DNA from: Chlamydia trachomatis
GTDB taxonomy: Bacteria > Chlamydiota > Chlamydiia > Chlamydiales > 2-12-FULL-49-11
NCBI GenBank assembly: GCA_945897715.1
Contig: CAMDFS010000005.1
Coordinates: 1-32,423, forward strand
Length of the DNA: 32,423 nucleotides
Reading direction: 5' to 3'
Both the position numbers and the translations under genes were made by a program. Shown one piece after another: positions 11,201-19,282 of this stretch; position 1 is the stretch's first letter; the number at the start of each line of letters is the position of its first letter. Below the pieces are notes generated by a model that was not told the origin of the DNA, ran no database searches, and saw nothing but the letters and a program-made list of their open reading frames with translations.

Positions 11201-11539
11201 ATCTCTTTTCCTGATGATGATGGCGCCCTTGCCTATGTTTCAGATCAAGTAAGTCCGATCCTTCTTGCTGATAAAGATTTCACATTCTATGGTAATAGCA
11301 AAAGCGGCAAAAATTCTCGAGTATTTATCCAAGGGCGCTGCGGAAATCGATGGATAAATATTTTAAAAGACTTACCATTGAAGTCCGCTCGAAAGGGCCG
11401 CCCTAACCTCAAAAAGAAACTTGTTACGCAGAAAAGTATTTTATCACTACAATCTTTTGTTGATACTAAGGATGAACACTATCTCCTACAGGCAAAAGAA
11501 TTTGGTAAAGAATTCAATGTATCCCTTCCTGTGCCATAA
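8207..11539 (+). CDS. Large exported von Willebrand factor A (vWA) domain protein
   Basis: N-terminal signal (LLKSIALCFFFANIHAEE). C-terminal vWA with MIDAS-like DTSSS (10652-10666), a downstream SSQTSFKDL threonine and LILSDGKFAN. Confidence 0.8.
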   Translation: MNSWDKKISIRLLKSIALCFFFANIHAEEKNFIPSLEVNPLDTIKLNFDIPIIDASNALVSFSSFEDLLVAHITSLPSKANTLTWEVKTKKNQLPLPSIDSKVASEKFTSKGYWVDPLATTEETKKNYVQKNFFDDIISNLKEAKDHQNIRAIFYPDDRVTYIDDLEERLNSSLEFKVLTFTKTKEFVTNISKEDASLKKLQLAAAVIIKDPMALSPHKSNLFEEKRGLYSEELYKQEQYATTWQEEESLEVEYKALALPEILTEIVNVYTYRPDIFSETFDVKKIQLPHVEKKPLKTSSVAFQLEVSDKPFVLNPLIIVVVDEKEFPTPLSFTYLTPLSAKKIEEKKVIVNKYCFNTDPKSAAPSLPVRIPSTIQKTFLVEPYQNLLSTGNLASIESREFDKNGEPIEHNTPFKEDFSKSNLISLPLILKKDGTTHEFTPNSLVYIPKDHLRKKGYYASIRDPSISDQKRLNEFPGEVYDQKIRTSEYLAAFYLEEKVSPEKEQVENTKPLSLILVKGHKKNPIDGSVAFYPLEQNQPLPLSESELGHLLENIHAVFSKGLPDYTKDEKLAKFVNRSLNIGGDQREKQKAINITFKMPYKKLHSTQIKSSIQPKIADPLHPFDAEVSHVEFFDQMERIDDAIIAEKGVIAIETPINYSKEEELVIATNDLKEVPPFQILLPYSSKNIFLQDQLSINNAEFRGELSLPKLTAINKENSFFLNPMLSLIDSTEFNEDYTQSGDPSLVNRNNRMTQYFLFNLPSLDELHTDSFPEAFNLETRMLLGDSQTANDFSCTIKTFEKSILEPLPVHILYILDTSSSIEPHRFGIFKEAIVSSLEQLDINSTFNIAILSKGKVEMLHEQNPHPTTSSKGYVKRYLRKITQSSQTSFKDLVSLLEKEKITASKEMTHRSCLILSDGKFANNIRIDRKLLQNLTAIEAGNFSIYTASVSDNNNTAMLSLLAKLNHGFSLYTRTHSSFSRKFSILLKHIKHPLIHDVMISFPDDDGALAYVSDQVSPILLADKDFTFYGNSKSGKNSRVFIQGRCGNRWINILKDLPLKSARKGRPNLKKKLVTQKSILSLQSFVDTKDEHYLLQAKEFGKEFNVSLPVP

Positions 11540-11562
11540 AGAAGTCTATTAAACTTCTTTAT
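11536..11562. terminator. Shared bidirectional terminator-like hairpin between convergent genes
   Basis: Perfect 10-bp inverted repeat ATAAAGAAGT-CTATTAA-ACTTCTTTAT that contains both stop codons. Confidence 0.6.
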
Positions 11563-11968
11563 CGCTACTTTTTGAATCAAACACCAATGCCTTCTTTTTC
11601 ATCGAAAATGATAAAGAACCACCAGCAACAAGTCCAACTAAACCAAAAATGAACACAGGGATAAATATTCCAACAATGATTAAAATCACCCCTACCACTA
11701 TCAATATAATTTTATCCTTATAAATAAAATCTAGAGCTTTAGAGATCCATGACATCATAGATCCAGAAATTAGCGCCCCCACAATTCCAAGAACCATACA
11801 TAAAATAATGGACCAAACCATCATAGCCCCACCCCAAATTAGGGTAAAGACTGCCGTGACAAGAAATATCACCGCTAAACCAATCTCAGAAGCAAAACGT
11901 TTTGCTGTTCCTTCTAACTCAGAAACAGTAAATCCTCTTTTATTTTTTCTACTATCATTATTTTCCAC
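11549..11968 (-). CDS. Small polytopic membrane protein of unknown function
   Basis: 139 aa with several hydrophobic segments (AVIFLVTAVFTLIWGGAMMVW; ILCMVLGIVGALISG; IILIVVGVILIIVGIFIPVFIFGLVGLVAGG). Confidence 0.6.
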   Translation of the reverse strand: MENNDSRKNKRGFTVSELEGTAKRFASEIGLAVIFLVTAVFTLIWGGAMMVWSIILCMVLGIVGALISGSMMSWISKALDFIYKDKIILIVVGVILIIVGIFIPVFIFGLVGLVAGGSLSFSMKKKALVFDSKSSDKEV

Positions 11969-12083
11969 AATATACCTTCAATAATTAGATTAACTATACA
12001 GACTCTTTTATATCACCATTTAATTACTTTTAATTTTTTATTCAATCTGTATTTTACCTTTATATTGATTTACAAAAAATTAA

Positions 12084-13364
12084 ATGCCCATTATACTGCA
12101 TTTGGAAATAATAAAAAATTGGATCCTTATGATTGTTAGAGGTATATCCTATAGAGTCTGGGAGAGAGTCATTCGACTTGGCTCGTACTTTTTTTTTATT
12201 ACAGCCATCCTTTCCCTTTTTTTGGGGAGTATTTTAATCCTAATTAAAGCCGATTTTGACTTTCTCTCTATTAAAAAAAACTTTTTGGTAAAAGAAAAAT
12301 GTGCACATACAGATTCCTTTAAAAAGAAAGGGACAAACCCTTCTCTATTAGTCACTAAACATATCCCCTTTGTTCCAACTCCCAATATTTTGAAACACCT
12401 TACATTTCTCCATCATAATGATAGACCTGATATTACAAATAGCAATGATAGATCGATTTCTATCTCCTCATCAGAAAACACCCTCCTAACAAAAGAGGAT
12501 GAGATCATTTATCTTCAATGCGATCCATCCGATAAAATACGCTTTACTAATGTTGAGACCCCGTATTCTATCACCCCCGTTTCTGTAAAAGATGATGCTC
12601 TCTTACTCAATTTTGAAGTAAAATATAAAAATAAAGAAAATAAAGAAATTTATCACACTAGCGAGCTTATTTCTCTAGAAAAAAACCCTAAATCCCTTTC
12701 TAAGTTAGACAAAGACTCTCAACAATTAGTAAATAGCATCGCTTCAGCAAAATTTTATGGTCCCGATAAACTTCTCTCTTTAATGGGGGGAAAGGAATTT
12801 AAGCTCACTAAAGATTTACCAAGACTATATTTTAATTCACATCAAATGATCTCTGTAAAAGAACAGGATAGACTCACCTTTGAAAACGGAAATTGGGTAA
12901 AAAAGTCAAAAGACTCTGCGGGGAAGCCTTTATTTCTCATTACATCTATTCAAAACAATCAAATGACTGGGACATTTTGGGATTTAAATGGATTTTATAA
13001 AAAGAAGATGACTCTTTCCTTGAGTAAAGATCCAAGTACAAGTATACAAAGTTTTAATTTTGAGACGGTTTACAAAAGAAATAATGAATCAGTTATTTGT
13101 AAATTTGGAGGCAGAACATATATTCTTAAACCAAATGATTGGCTTGTCAAGAAACAAAAGTCATGGAATCAGGTACATTCGATTGCAGAATTCAATGATC
13201 TCATTGACTCTAAGACCCTAAATGAAATTATTATTTTTGATCATATTGAAAAAAATGGGGATACTGAAATGTTTATTGGGTATATATTTGACGAAACACG
13301 CTCAAATTTCAAGAAACTACAAATTCCGCTTAAGAAAAACGCCACATTAAGGTATAGTAAATAA
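12084..13364 (+). CDS. Single-pass membrane protein upstream of gspD (possible GspC-like inner-membrane T2SS component)
   Basis: One N-terminal TM (YFFFITAILSLFLGSILILI) with a long extracytoplasmic domain, directly upstream of gspD. Function is inferred from position only. Confidence 0.55.
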   Translation: MPIILHLEIIKNWILMIVRGISYRVWERVIRLGSYFFFITAILSLFLGSILILIKADFDFLSIKKNFLVKEKCAHTDSFKKKGTNPSLLVTKHIPFVPTPNILKHLTFLHHNDRPDITNSNDRSISISSSENTLLTKEDEIIYLQCDPSDKIRFTNVETPYSITPVSVKDDALLLNFEVKYKNKENKEIYHTSELISLEKNPKSLSKLDKDSQQLVNSIASAKFYGPDKLLSLMGGKEFKLTKDLPRLYFNSHQMISVKEQDRLTFENGNWVKKSKDSAGKPLFLITSIQNNQMTGTFWDLNGFYKKKMTLSLSKDPSTSIQSFNFETVYKRNNESVICKFGGRTYILKPNDWLVKKQKSWNQVHSIAEFNDLIDSKTLNEIIIFDHIEKNGDTEMFIGYIFDETRSNFKKLQIPLKKNATLRYSK

Positions 13365-13384
13365 AGATTACAGATAGGTTCTAA

Positions 13385-15727
13385 TTGTTCAAAAGCTTCT
13401 TCACAACTCTTTCCCCCCTTTTCCTAGTTATTCATTGTTTTTCGTATACAATTGAAGAAAAGAGACTTGATCTTGTTGAACAAGGCAGTTCAGGAGAGGT
13501 TTCTACCTATCAAGAAAAAAATAAATCTGTAAAAGAATTATATTCAAAACTTGAAGATGAGTATACTTTAGCAGCTCTTGCAATCTCTGAAAGTGGTGAT
13601 AAGGTGACTTTTGAAGAATCCCGCAAGAAGATCAATGCGATAAAAGAAGAGATTGTTGACATCGAAAGTGCATGGCAATCGGCACAATCGGATGAGTATA
13701 GCCAGGCAGCAGATAATTCTGGAATCTGGGATCTTGGGGAAATAACTATTTCAAAATTAATACTTGAATATGGAAGTTGTGAATCTTTATACATTATCCC
13801 TCCAGAAATTGCCTCTTTGAAAATTTCAGTACATAGCCTCTTGACAATTCCAAAAGAGAGCTTTCCAAAGATGATTGAGTTAATTTTAACACATAATAAT
13901 ATTGGTGTAAAAAAGATTAATCCTTTTGCAAAACAGCTCTACCTCTTAAAAGAAGATTTCACAAATGTAGATATGATTACCTCAGAGATTTCTCATCTTA
14001 AGGCAATAGATGAAAATAGCCGAGTAATTTTTATCTATACACCTCCTATTGAAAGTATTAAGACTTCTTTTTATTTCTTAGATAAATTCAAGAATCCAAA
14101 AAACACCTATATTTATCAAGTGGATTCAAAGATTGCAATCGTTGGTCTATCAAGAGATATTTCAAAGCTTATCACCCTTGCTGAAAATGTGTGGGATAAA
14201 GCAGAGGAGAGGGTTTCAAAGATCCTTTCTCCACAAAAGATCACAGCCGATGATGCAGTAAAATTGTTAAGCGCCTATTTTGGTGGATTGACAGATTATT
14301 CTAAGCCAATGGCTTCTATGAAAGGGGGCAACGGCCTCTCTGCATTTGCCTTAAAAGGGGAAAATAGCCTCATTTTAATTGGGTCGGCAGAAATTGTCGA
14401 ACAAGGGGAGGCTCTCTTGCGAACAACAGAATGTCAAGTTGATGATCCAAGTGAAGTAACGATGTATTGGCACAATTGTAGCCATGCAAACCCAGAGGGT
14501 CTTGCTGAATTACTCTCTAAAGTCTATTTAACATTGCTATCCACAGAAATTACTAATTCCTCTGTATCCTCAGCACCTATGCCCGCTCCAAAAAATCTTT
14601 CTCCTCCCACTCCAACAAATCATGGGCCCCAAGGATACACACCACAAAATCAGATAACTAATGTTCAAAAGCCTCCTGGTAGAGGCCCTGCAAAATCTGA
14701 ACACTTCTTCCCCTTCCCTGCATCCCACTCATTATTGATCGTTGTTCGCAGAGACACCCTTCCAAAAATTAAGGAAATCCTTAAAAAACTCGATACTCCA
14801 AAAAAGATGGTAGAAATTGAAGTTCTTCTTTGTGAAAGAAGAGTTGGAAGTAGTTCTAATAGCGGCATCAACCTCCTTAAAATGGGAGATTCTTCTTCAA
14901 ACATCCGTGAAACATCCCTTGGATATGATGGAAGTAAATCTGGTGGCGGTATCATGGAATTTATATTAAAGACAACGGCAAATTGCACCACAAGTTTTTT
15001 TGGAGGGTCTCCTAAATCTATTCCTGCTATTGATTTAAGCTATACCTTTTTACTTTCCCAAGAAAATGTCATGGTAACGGCATCTCCATCGACAACCACT
15101 TTGAACCAAATGCCAACAACGTTATCCATAACAGACCAAATTTCGATCAATAACGGCTCTTCCATCAAAAATAAAGATTCAGTAACTAGTTATACAAGAG
15201 AAGATTTTGGTATCACTTTAACTCTTACCCCTACCATCCATGAACCAGAGGGCGAAGACTCTAATGGCCAACAATATATCACCCTTGAAAATGATATCCG
15301 ATTCGATACCATCCAATCAAATGCTAACGATAGGCCAAGTGTTCATAAAAGACACATCACTAACACTGTCCGCATTCCAGATGGCCAAACAGTAATTATC
15401 GGGGGATTAAGATCCTCAAAAGTAGAAGAGCTTAACTACAAAATTCCTTTCCTTGGAGAAATTCCTGGCTTTGCAAAAATCTTTGGCTCTAGCAAGACAA
15501 GCAATTCCAATAATGAAATGTTTATTTTCATTAAGCCCCGAGTTATTAAAGATCCATCTACAGATTTATTACGCATACGAGAAGATCGCTTAAAAAGAAG
15601 GCATGGCGATTGCGATGAAATCCTAATGAAAATCAATGAATCTAGAAGGCGCGCTGAAGTCATAAGCATGCGAAAAAGTCTAGACTTGATTTATGGAAAT
15701 GGAATTACCTATGAACAAAGCCTTTAA
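13385..15727 (+). CDS. gspD: Type II secretion system secretin GspD
   Basis: Secretin C-terminal motif VMVTASPSTTTLNQMPTTLSITDQISI...HITNTVRIPDGQTVIIGGLRSSKVEELNYKIPFLGEIPGFAKIFGS. TTG start. Confidence 0.9.
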   Translation: MFKSFFTTLSPLFLVIHCFSYTIEEKRLDLVEQGSSGEVSTYQEKNKSVKELYSKLEDEYTLAALAISESGDKVTFEESRKKINAIKEEIVDIESAWQSAQSDEYSQAADNSGIWDLGEITISKLILEYGSCESLYIIPPEIASLKISVHSLLTIPKESFPKMIELILTHNNIGVKKINPFAKQLYLLKEDFTNVDMITSEISHLKAIDENSRVIFIYTPPIESIKTSFYFLDKFKNPKNTYIYQVDSKIAIVGLSRDISKLITLAENVWDKAEERVSKILSPQKITADDAVKLLSAYFGGLTDYSKPMASMKGGNGLSAFALKGENSLILIGSAEIVEQGEALLRTTECQVDDPSEVTMYWHNCSHANPEGLAELLSKVYLTLLSTEITNSSVSSAPMPAPKNLSPPTPTNHGPQGYTPQNQITNVQKPPGRGPAKSEHFFPFPASHSLLIVVRRDTLPKIKEILKKLDTPKKMVEIEVLLCERRVGSSSNSGINLLKMGDSSSNIRETSLGYDGSKSGGGIMEFILKTTANCTTSFFGGSPKSIPAIDLSYTFLLSQENVMVTASPSTTTLNQMPTTLSITDQISINNGSSIKNKDSVTSYTREDFGITLTLTPTIHEPEGEDSNGQQYITLENDIRFDTIQSNANDRPSVHKRHITNTVRIPDGQTVIIGGLRSSKVEELNYKIPFLGEIPGFAKIFGSSKTSNSNNEMFIFIKPRVIKDPSTDLLRIREDRLKRRHGDCDEILMKINESRRRAEVISMRKSLDLIYGNGITYEQSL

Positions 15728-17213
15728 GCCTGAGATAACCCCTACCAAGGAATGGGCAAAAACAATTGGTCTAGAGTATGTGGAAGACTTTTCTAAATAC
15801 GAATACATAAAGGAAAAGACTGCACTCCTCCCTTATGCTTTTGCAAGCAAGCACTTAATTATCGCTCTAGGGTTTGAAGATGGAAAAATCCTTGTCGCAG
15901 TAGCAAATCCCTATGCCTTAGAAGGATTAAAAGAGGCTCGCTTTCTACTAAAGTCCCCTCTAAAAGAAGTAGTCTCTTCAAAAAAAATCATCGAAAATCA
16001 AATTGAGATTCTTTATTCCTCTGACTATCAAGAAACTACCGAAGGTCAGCAACATATTCTTACAACAGATCCAGACAAAGAATATGATCTTTTAAAGGAA
16101 AATCAGAACTCCTCAGTTGTTTCACTATTAAATAGCATCCTAATAGAAGCTCTTCGTCTTTCTGCCTCTGATATCCATTTTGAACCCACAGATACTCACC
16201 TTTTAATAAAATTCCGTGTCGATGGGATGCTTTTTACAAAGCATTCTCTCCCAAAACAAATAGAAAGCCAGATTATTACCCGCCTAAAGGTTCAGGCTGA
16301 ATTAGATATCGCTGAATCCAGGATGCCTCAAGATGGCCGTATCAAGCTGAAAATGGGCCCTCGGGAAATTGATTTCAGATTAAGCACCGTCCCTGTAATT
16401 TTTGGCGAAAGAGTTGTGTTAAGGATTTCAGATAACAATACTGTCCTCTTAGGTCTTAATAATCTTGACCTGCGAGAGGAACTTCTAGCCAATCTTGAAA
16501 GGGATATCAAAAAAAGACAGGGGATCATCCTAGTCACAGGACCCACAGGAAGTGGTAAAACAAGAACTTTGTATAGCGCCCTAACGCAAATTTCTGGCGG
16601 CGATCTAAATATTATGACAATTGAAGATCCTGTTGAGAATAAACTCCGTGGAATGGCTCAAATCAACACCAATCACAAGCGAGGATTAACTTTTGCAAAA
16701 GGTTTGAAACATATCCTCCGTCAAGACCCCGATGTGATCATGATTGGTGAAATCAGAGATAAAGAGACGGTAGATATTGCAATTGAAGCATCCTTAACTG
16801 GCCACCTTGTCTTTTCCACTCTACATACCAACGATGCCCCCTCCACAATCATTAGATTAATAGATATGGGAGTAGAGCCTTACCTAATATCCTCTTCATT
16901 AATTTCCATTTGCTCTCAAAGGTTAGTTCGAAAGATTTGCTTAAAATGCAATAATGCTCCCGACACAAAACAATCCTGCGTAAATTGTTCAGGGTCAGGA
17001 TTTAAGGATCGACGAGGAATCTATGAATATCTTCAAATTACCGATCCTATCAAAAGGGCAATTACAAGCTCTGTTGATGCCATGACACTTACTGAAATAG
17101 CAAGAGCTGAAGGGATGAAAACCCTTTATGAAGATGGCCTTTACTATGTGGATAAAGGGATTACAACTGTCGATGAAATTAGACGTGTTACCTCCTCACC
17201 TGAGGAGAATTAA
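15711..17213 (+). CDS. gspE: Type II secretion system ATPase GspE
   Basis: Walker A GPTGSGKTRTLYSAL; Walker B region RQDPDVIMIGEIRDKETVDIAIEASLTGHLVFSTLHTNDA; tetracysteine CLKC...CVNC. ATG at 15711 (MNKAFKP) overlaps the gspD end by 17 nt. Confidence 0.94.
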   Translation: MNKAFKPEITPTKEWAKTIGLEYVEDFSKYEYIKEKTALLPYAFASKHLIIALGFEDGKILVAVANPYALEGLKEARFLLKSPLKEVVSSKKIIENQIEILYSSDYQETTEGQQHILTTDPDKEYDLLKENQNSSVVSLLNSILIEALRLSASDIHFEPTDTHLLIKFRVDGMLFTKHSLPKQIESQIITRLKVQAELDIAESRMPQDGRIKLKMGPREIDFRLSTVPVIFGERVVLRISDNNTVLLGLNNLDLREELLANLERDIKKRQGIILVTGPTGSGKTRTLYSALTQISGGDLNIMTIEDPVENKLRGMAQINTNHKRGLTFAKGLKHILRQDPDVIMIGEIRDKETVDIAIEASLTGHLVFSTLHTNDAPSTIIRLIDMGVEPYLISSSLISICSQRLVRKICLKCNNAPDTKQSCVNCSGSGFKDRRGIYEYLQITDPIKRAITSSVDAMTLTEIARAEGMKTLYEDGLYYVDKGITTVDEIRRVTSSPEEN

Positions 17214-18392
17214 TTGGCAGTATTTCGTTATAAAGAACTCAATTCTAAAAAGAGCCATTACAGATTTATCGATGCGGAAAATCTTGATCATGCCAAGAAA
17301 AAGTTGAATGAACTAAAGATCCTTGCTACAAAGATTTCTGAGCAAACCTCCTTTAGAAAAGATTTTACAATAAGCAAAAAAATACTCCTCTCTATCACTA
17401 AAGATTTATATTACCTTCTTCACTCTAACCTCCCATTATATGAAAGCCTTATCACTCTTGAGGATAAATATAAAAATACGCAAGCATATCCTATGGTCTT
17501 AGACTTTACCGATAGTGTGAAATATGGTAAATCCCTATCAAGTATACTATCTCAATATACTTCAAGCTTTAACCTTATCTACGTTTCTATGATACGATCT
17601 GCTGAGCAAAGTGGCAGACTTGACAAAGCATTCCTAGAACTCTCTATAATGATTGAGACAAATGAAAAATGGAATAAAAAAATTAGAGATACTCTTTTAT
17701 ATCCTTGTTTTCTCCTTTTATTTTCTTTTGTCATTTTATTTGGCCTCTTTCTTTTCATTCTCCCCTCAATGAAGGAATTATTTGAAGGAAGAACCCTACA
17801 CCCACTTACTAGCGCTGTCCTTACAATTAGTAACTTTATGTGTGCAAACCTCCCTTATTTAGGGGCAGCATTTGTTGTTTTTTTAGCCTTTATCATTTTT
17901 TCTATAAAGAATACCCAGATGAAACTGTCTATAAAGAAAATGGTTTACAAAATACGTATTATAAAAGACCTTACGACAAAAATTGCTATCGTACGATTTA
18001 CTACAAGTATGTACAATTTATTAGAGAGTACAGTTCCAATCCTTACAGCCTTAGAGCTTTCAAAAGGTTCTTTGCATCACCCCTACCTGGAGCAAGATCT
18101 TGATAAGGTGATTGCATTAGTAAAGCAGGGGGAAAAATTTTCTAAAACGATAGGTATTTCAAAACATTTTCCTATGCTTGTTTCAAAGATGATCTCTACA
18201 GGGGAGCATGCAGGGTCATTATCTCCGATTTTACGCCATATTACAGCTCTTTTTCATGAAGAAGTAAAAACAGCACTTGAAAAATTTACCGCTTTGCTGC
18301 AACCTATTCTCTTACTACTAATTGGGATAATTGTTGGGGTTGTATTACTCGCGGTTTTGATCCCTTTAACAGATGTCTCAAGTTTACTATAG
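17214..18392 (+). CDS. gspF: Type II secretion system inner-membrane protein GspF
   Basis: T2SSF domains: MIRSAEQSGRLDKAFLELS...MISTGEHAGSLSPILRHI, with terminal TM LQPILLLLIGIIVGVVLLAVLIPL. TTG start. Confidence 0.9.
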   Translation: MAVFRYKELNSKKSHYRFIDAENLDHAKKKLNELKILATKISEQTSFRKDFTISKKILLSITKDLYYLLHSNLPLYESLITLEDKYKNTQAYPMVLDFTDSVKYGKSLSSILSQYTSSFNLIYVSMIRSAEQSGRLDKAFLELSIMIETNEKWNKKIRDTLLYPCFLLLFSFVILFGLFLFILPSMKELFEGRTLHPLTSAVLTISNFMCANLPYLGAAFVVFLAFIIFSIKNTQMKLSIKKMVYKIRIIKDLTTKIAIVRFTTSMYNLLESTVPILTALELSKGSLHHPYLEQDLDKVIALVKQGEKFSKTIGISKHFPMLVSKMISTGEHAGSLSPILRHITALFHEEVKTALEKFTALLQPILLLLIGIIVGVVLLAVLIPLTDVSSLL

Positions 18393-18402
18393 GAATAATA
18401 CT

Positions 18403-18852
18403 ATGAAAATAAAAAGAAGAAGCCCATTAACCATCATCGAAATTATGATTGTGATATTTATTATTTCAATTGTTGGTGGAGTAATGAGTCATAATATGAA
18501 GGGAAGCCTTGTAAAAGGTCGAGCATTTAAGACTGAGACTGCCTCAAGAGAAGCTTATGATATTTTGTCTTTAGAGTTAGCTTCAGGGACCACCGTCACT
18601 GAAATTTTAGCCGAGCCTAGTAAAGTATTGATGGGATCAGGTCTTGTGAAGACTACAAAGAAACTTCTTCAGGATGGTTGGGGTAATGATTTTCAACTTT
18701 ATGCAGTAGGTGGTGATGACTTTATTCTTTATTCTGAGAAATGGACGACATACTTGCATAGTGAGAAGGGAATGACTTTTGAAGAGATTCAGGAAAACTA
18801 TCCTTGGGCATATAACAAGGATATCATTGATGCAGCAAATAAACCGTCGTAA
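18403..18852 (+). CDS. gspG: Major pseudopilin GspG-like protein
   Basis: N-terminal type IV pilin-like segment MKIKRRSPLTIIEIMIVIFIISIVGG, then LLQDGWGNDFQLYAVGGDDFILYSE, as in GspG. ATG at 18403. Confidence 0.82.
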   Translation: MKIKRRSPLTIIEIMIVIFIISIVGGVMSHNMKGSLVKGRAFKTETASREAYDILSLELASGTTVTEILAEPSKVLMGSGLVKTTKKLLQDGWGNDFQLYAVGGDDFILYSEKWTTYLHSEKGMTFEEIQENYPWAYNKDIIDAANKPS

Positions 18853-19258
18853 GCATTCCTTTACCCTTATTGAGATTTCTGTCTGCCTAGCCCTTCTTTT
18901 GGTCCTTACCTCTGTATTTTCTTACCTTGGGTATGATACTGTGCAAGAATTTCGCAAGAGAAATGGGAGGGCGGCGTTTAGAGATACCCTCTTGTACCTG
19001 TATCATGAAAATGGGATTAAGGAGAATAACCTTATGCTTTTAATTCATCAAAATGGGAATACTACCGAAACAACTCTTGGGGGCAATACAAATGGCTTAG
19101 AGGTAAAGAAGATCCCCACCTCTTTTTATACTGGTAAGTTATTTGTTGATAAGGCTACCTATGCAATAAAAATCACCCCTACTGCCTTGCCAAGTGATAA
19201 AACTCTCACAAAGTGGATAGCTGAAAATGACTGTCTCTTTGAGTTCTACACTGACTGA
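18830..19258 (+). CDS. Second T2SS pseudopilin (GspH/I-like minor pseudopilin)
   Basis: MQQINRRKHSFTLIEISVCLALLLVLTSVFSYLG prepilin-like N-terminus. ATG at 18830 overlaps the gspG end by 23 nt. Confidence 0.7.
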   Translation: MQQINRRKHSFTLIEISVCLALLLVLTSVFSYLGYDTVQEFRKRNGRAAFRDTLLYLYHENGIKENNLMLLIHQNGNTTETTLGGNTNGLEVKKIPTSFYTGKLFVDKATYAIKITPTALPSDKTLTKWIAENDCLFEFYTD

Positions 19259-19282
19259 TAATAGAGCTCTGAGCTCTATTAT
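19258..19282. terminator. Bidirectional terminator-like hairpin between the pseudopilin and the convergent 511-aa gene
   Basis: Perfect 11-bp inverted repeat ATAATAGAGCT-CTG-AGCTCTATTAT, followed by TTTCTT. Confidence 0.65.

Noticed and set aside
17840-18103. 87-aa + ORF inside gspF
   Set aside because: Out-of-frame within a confident GspF coding region.
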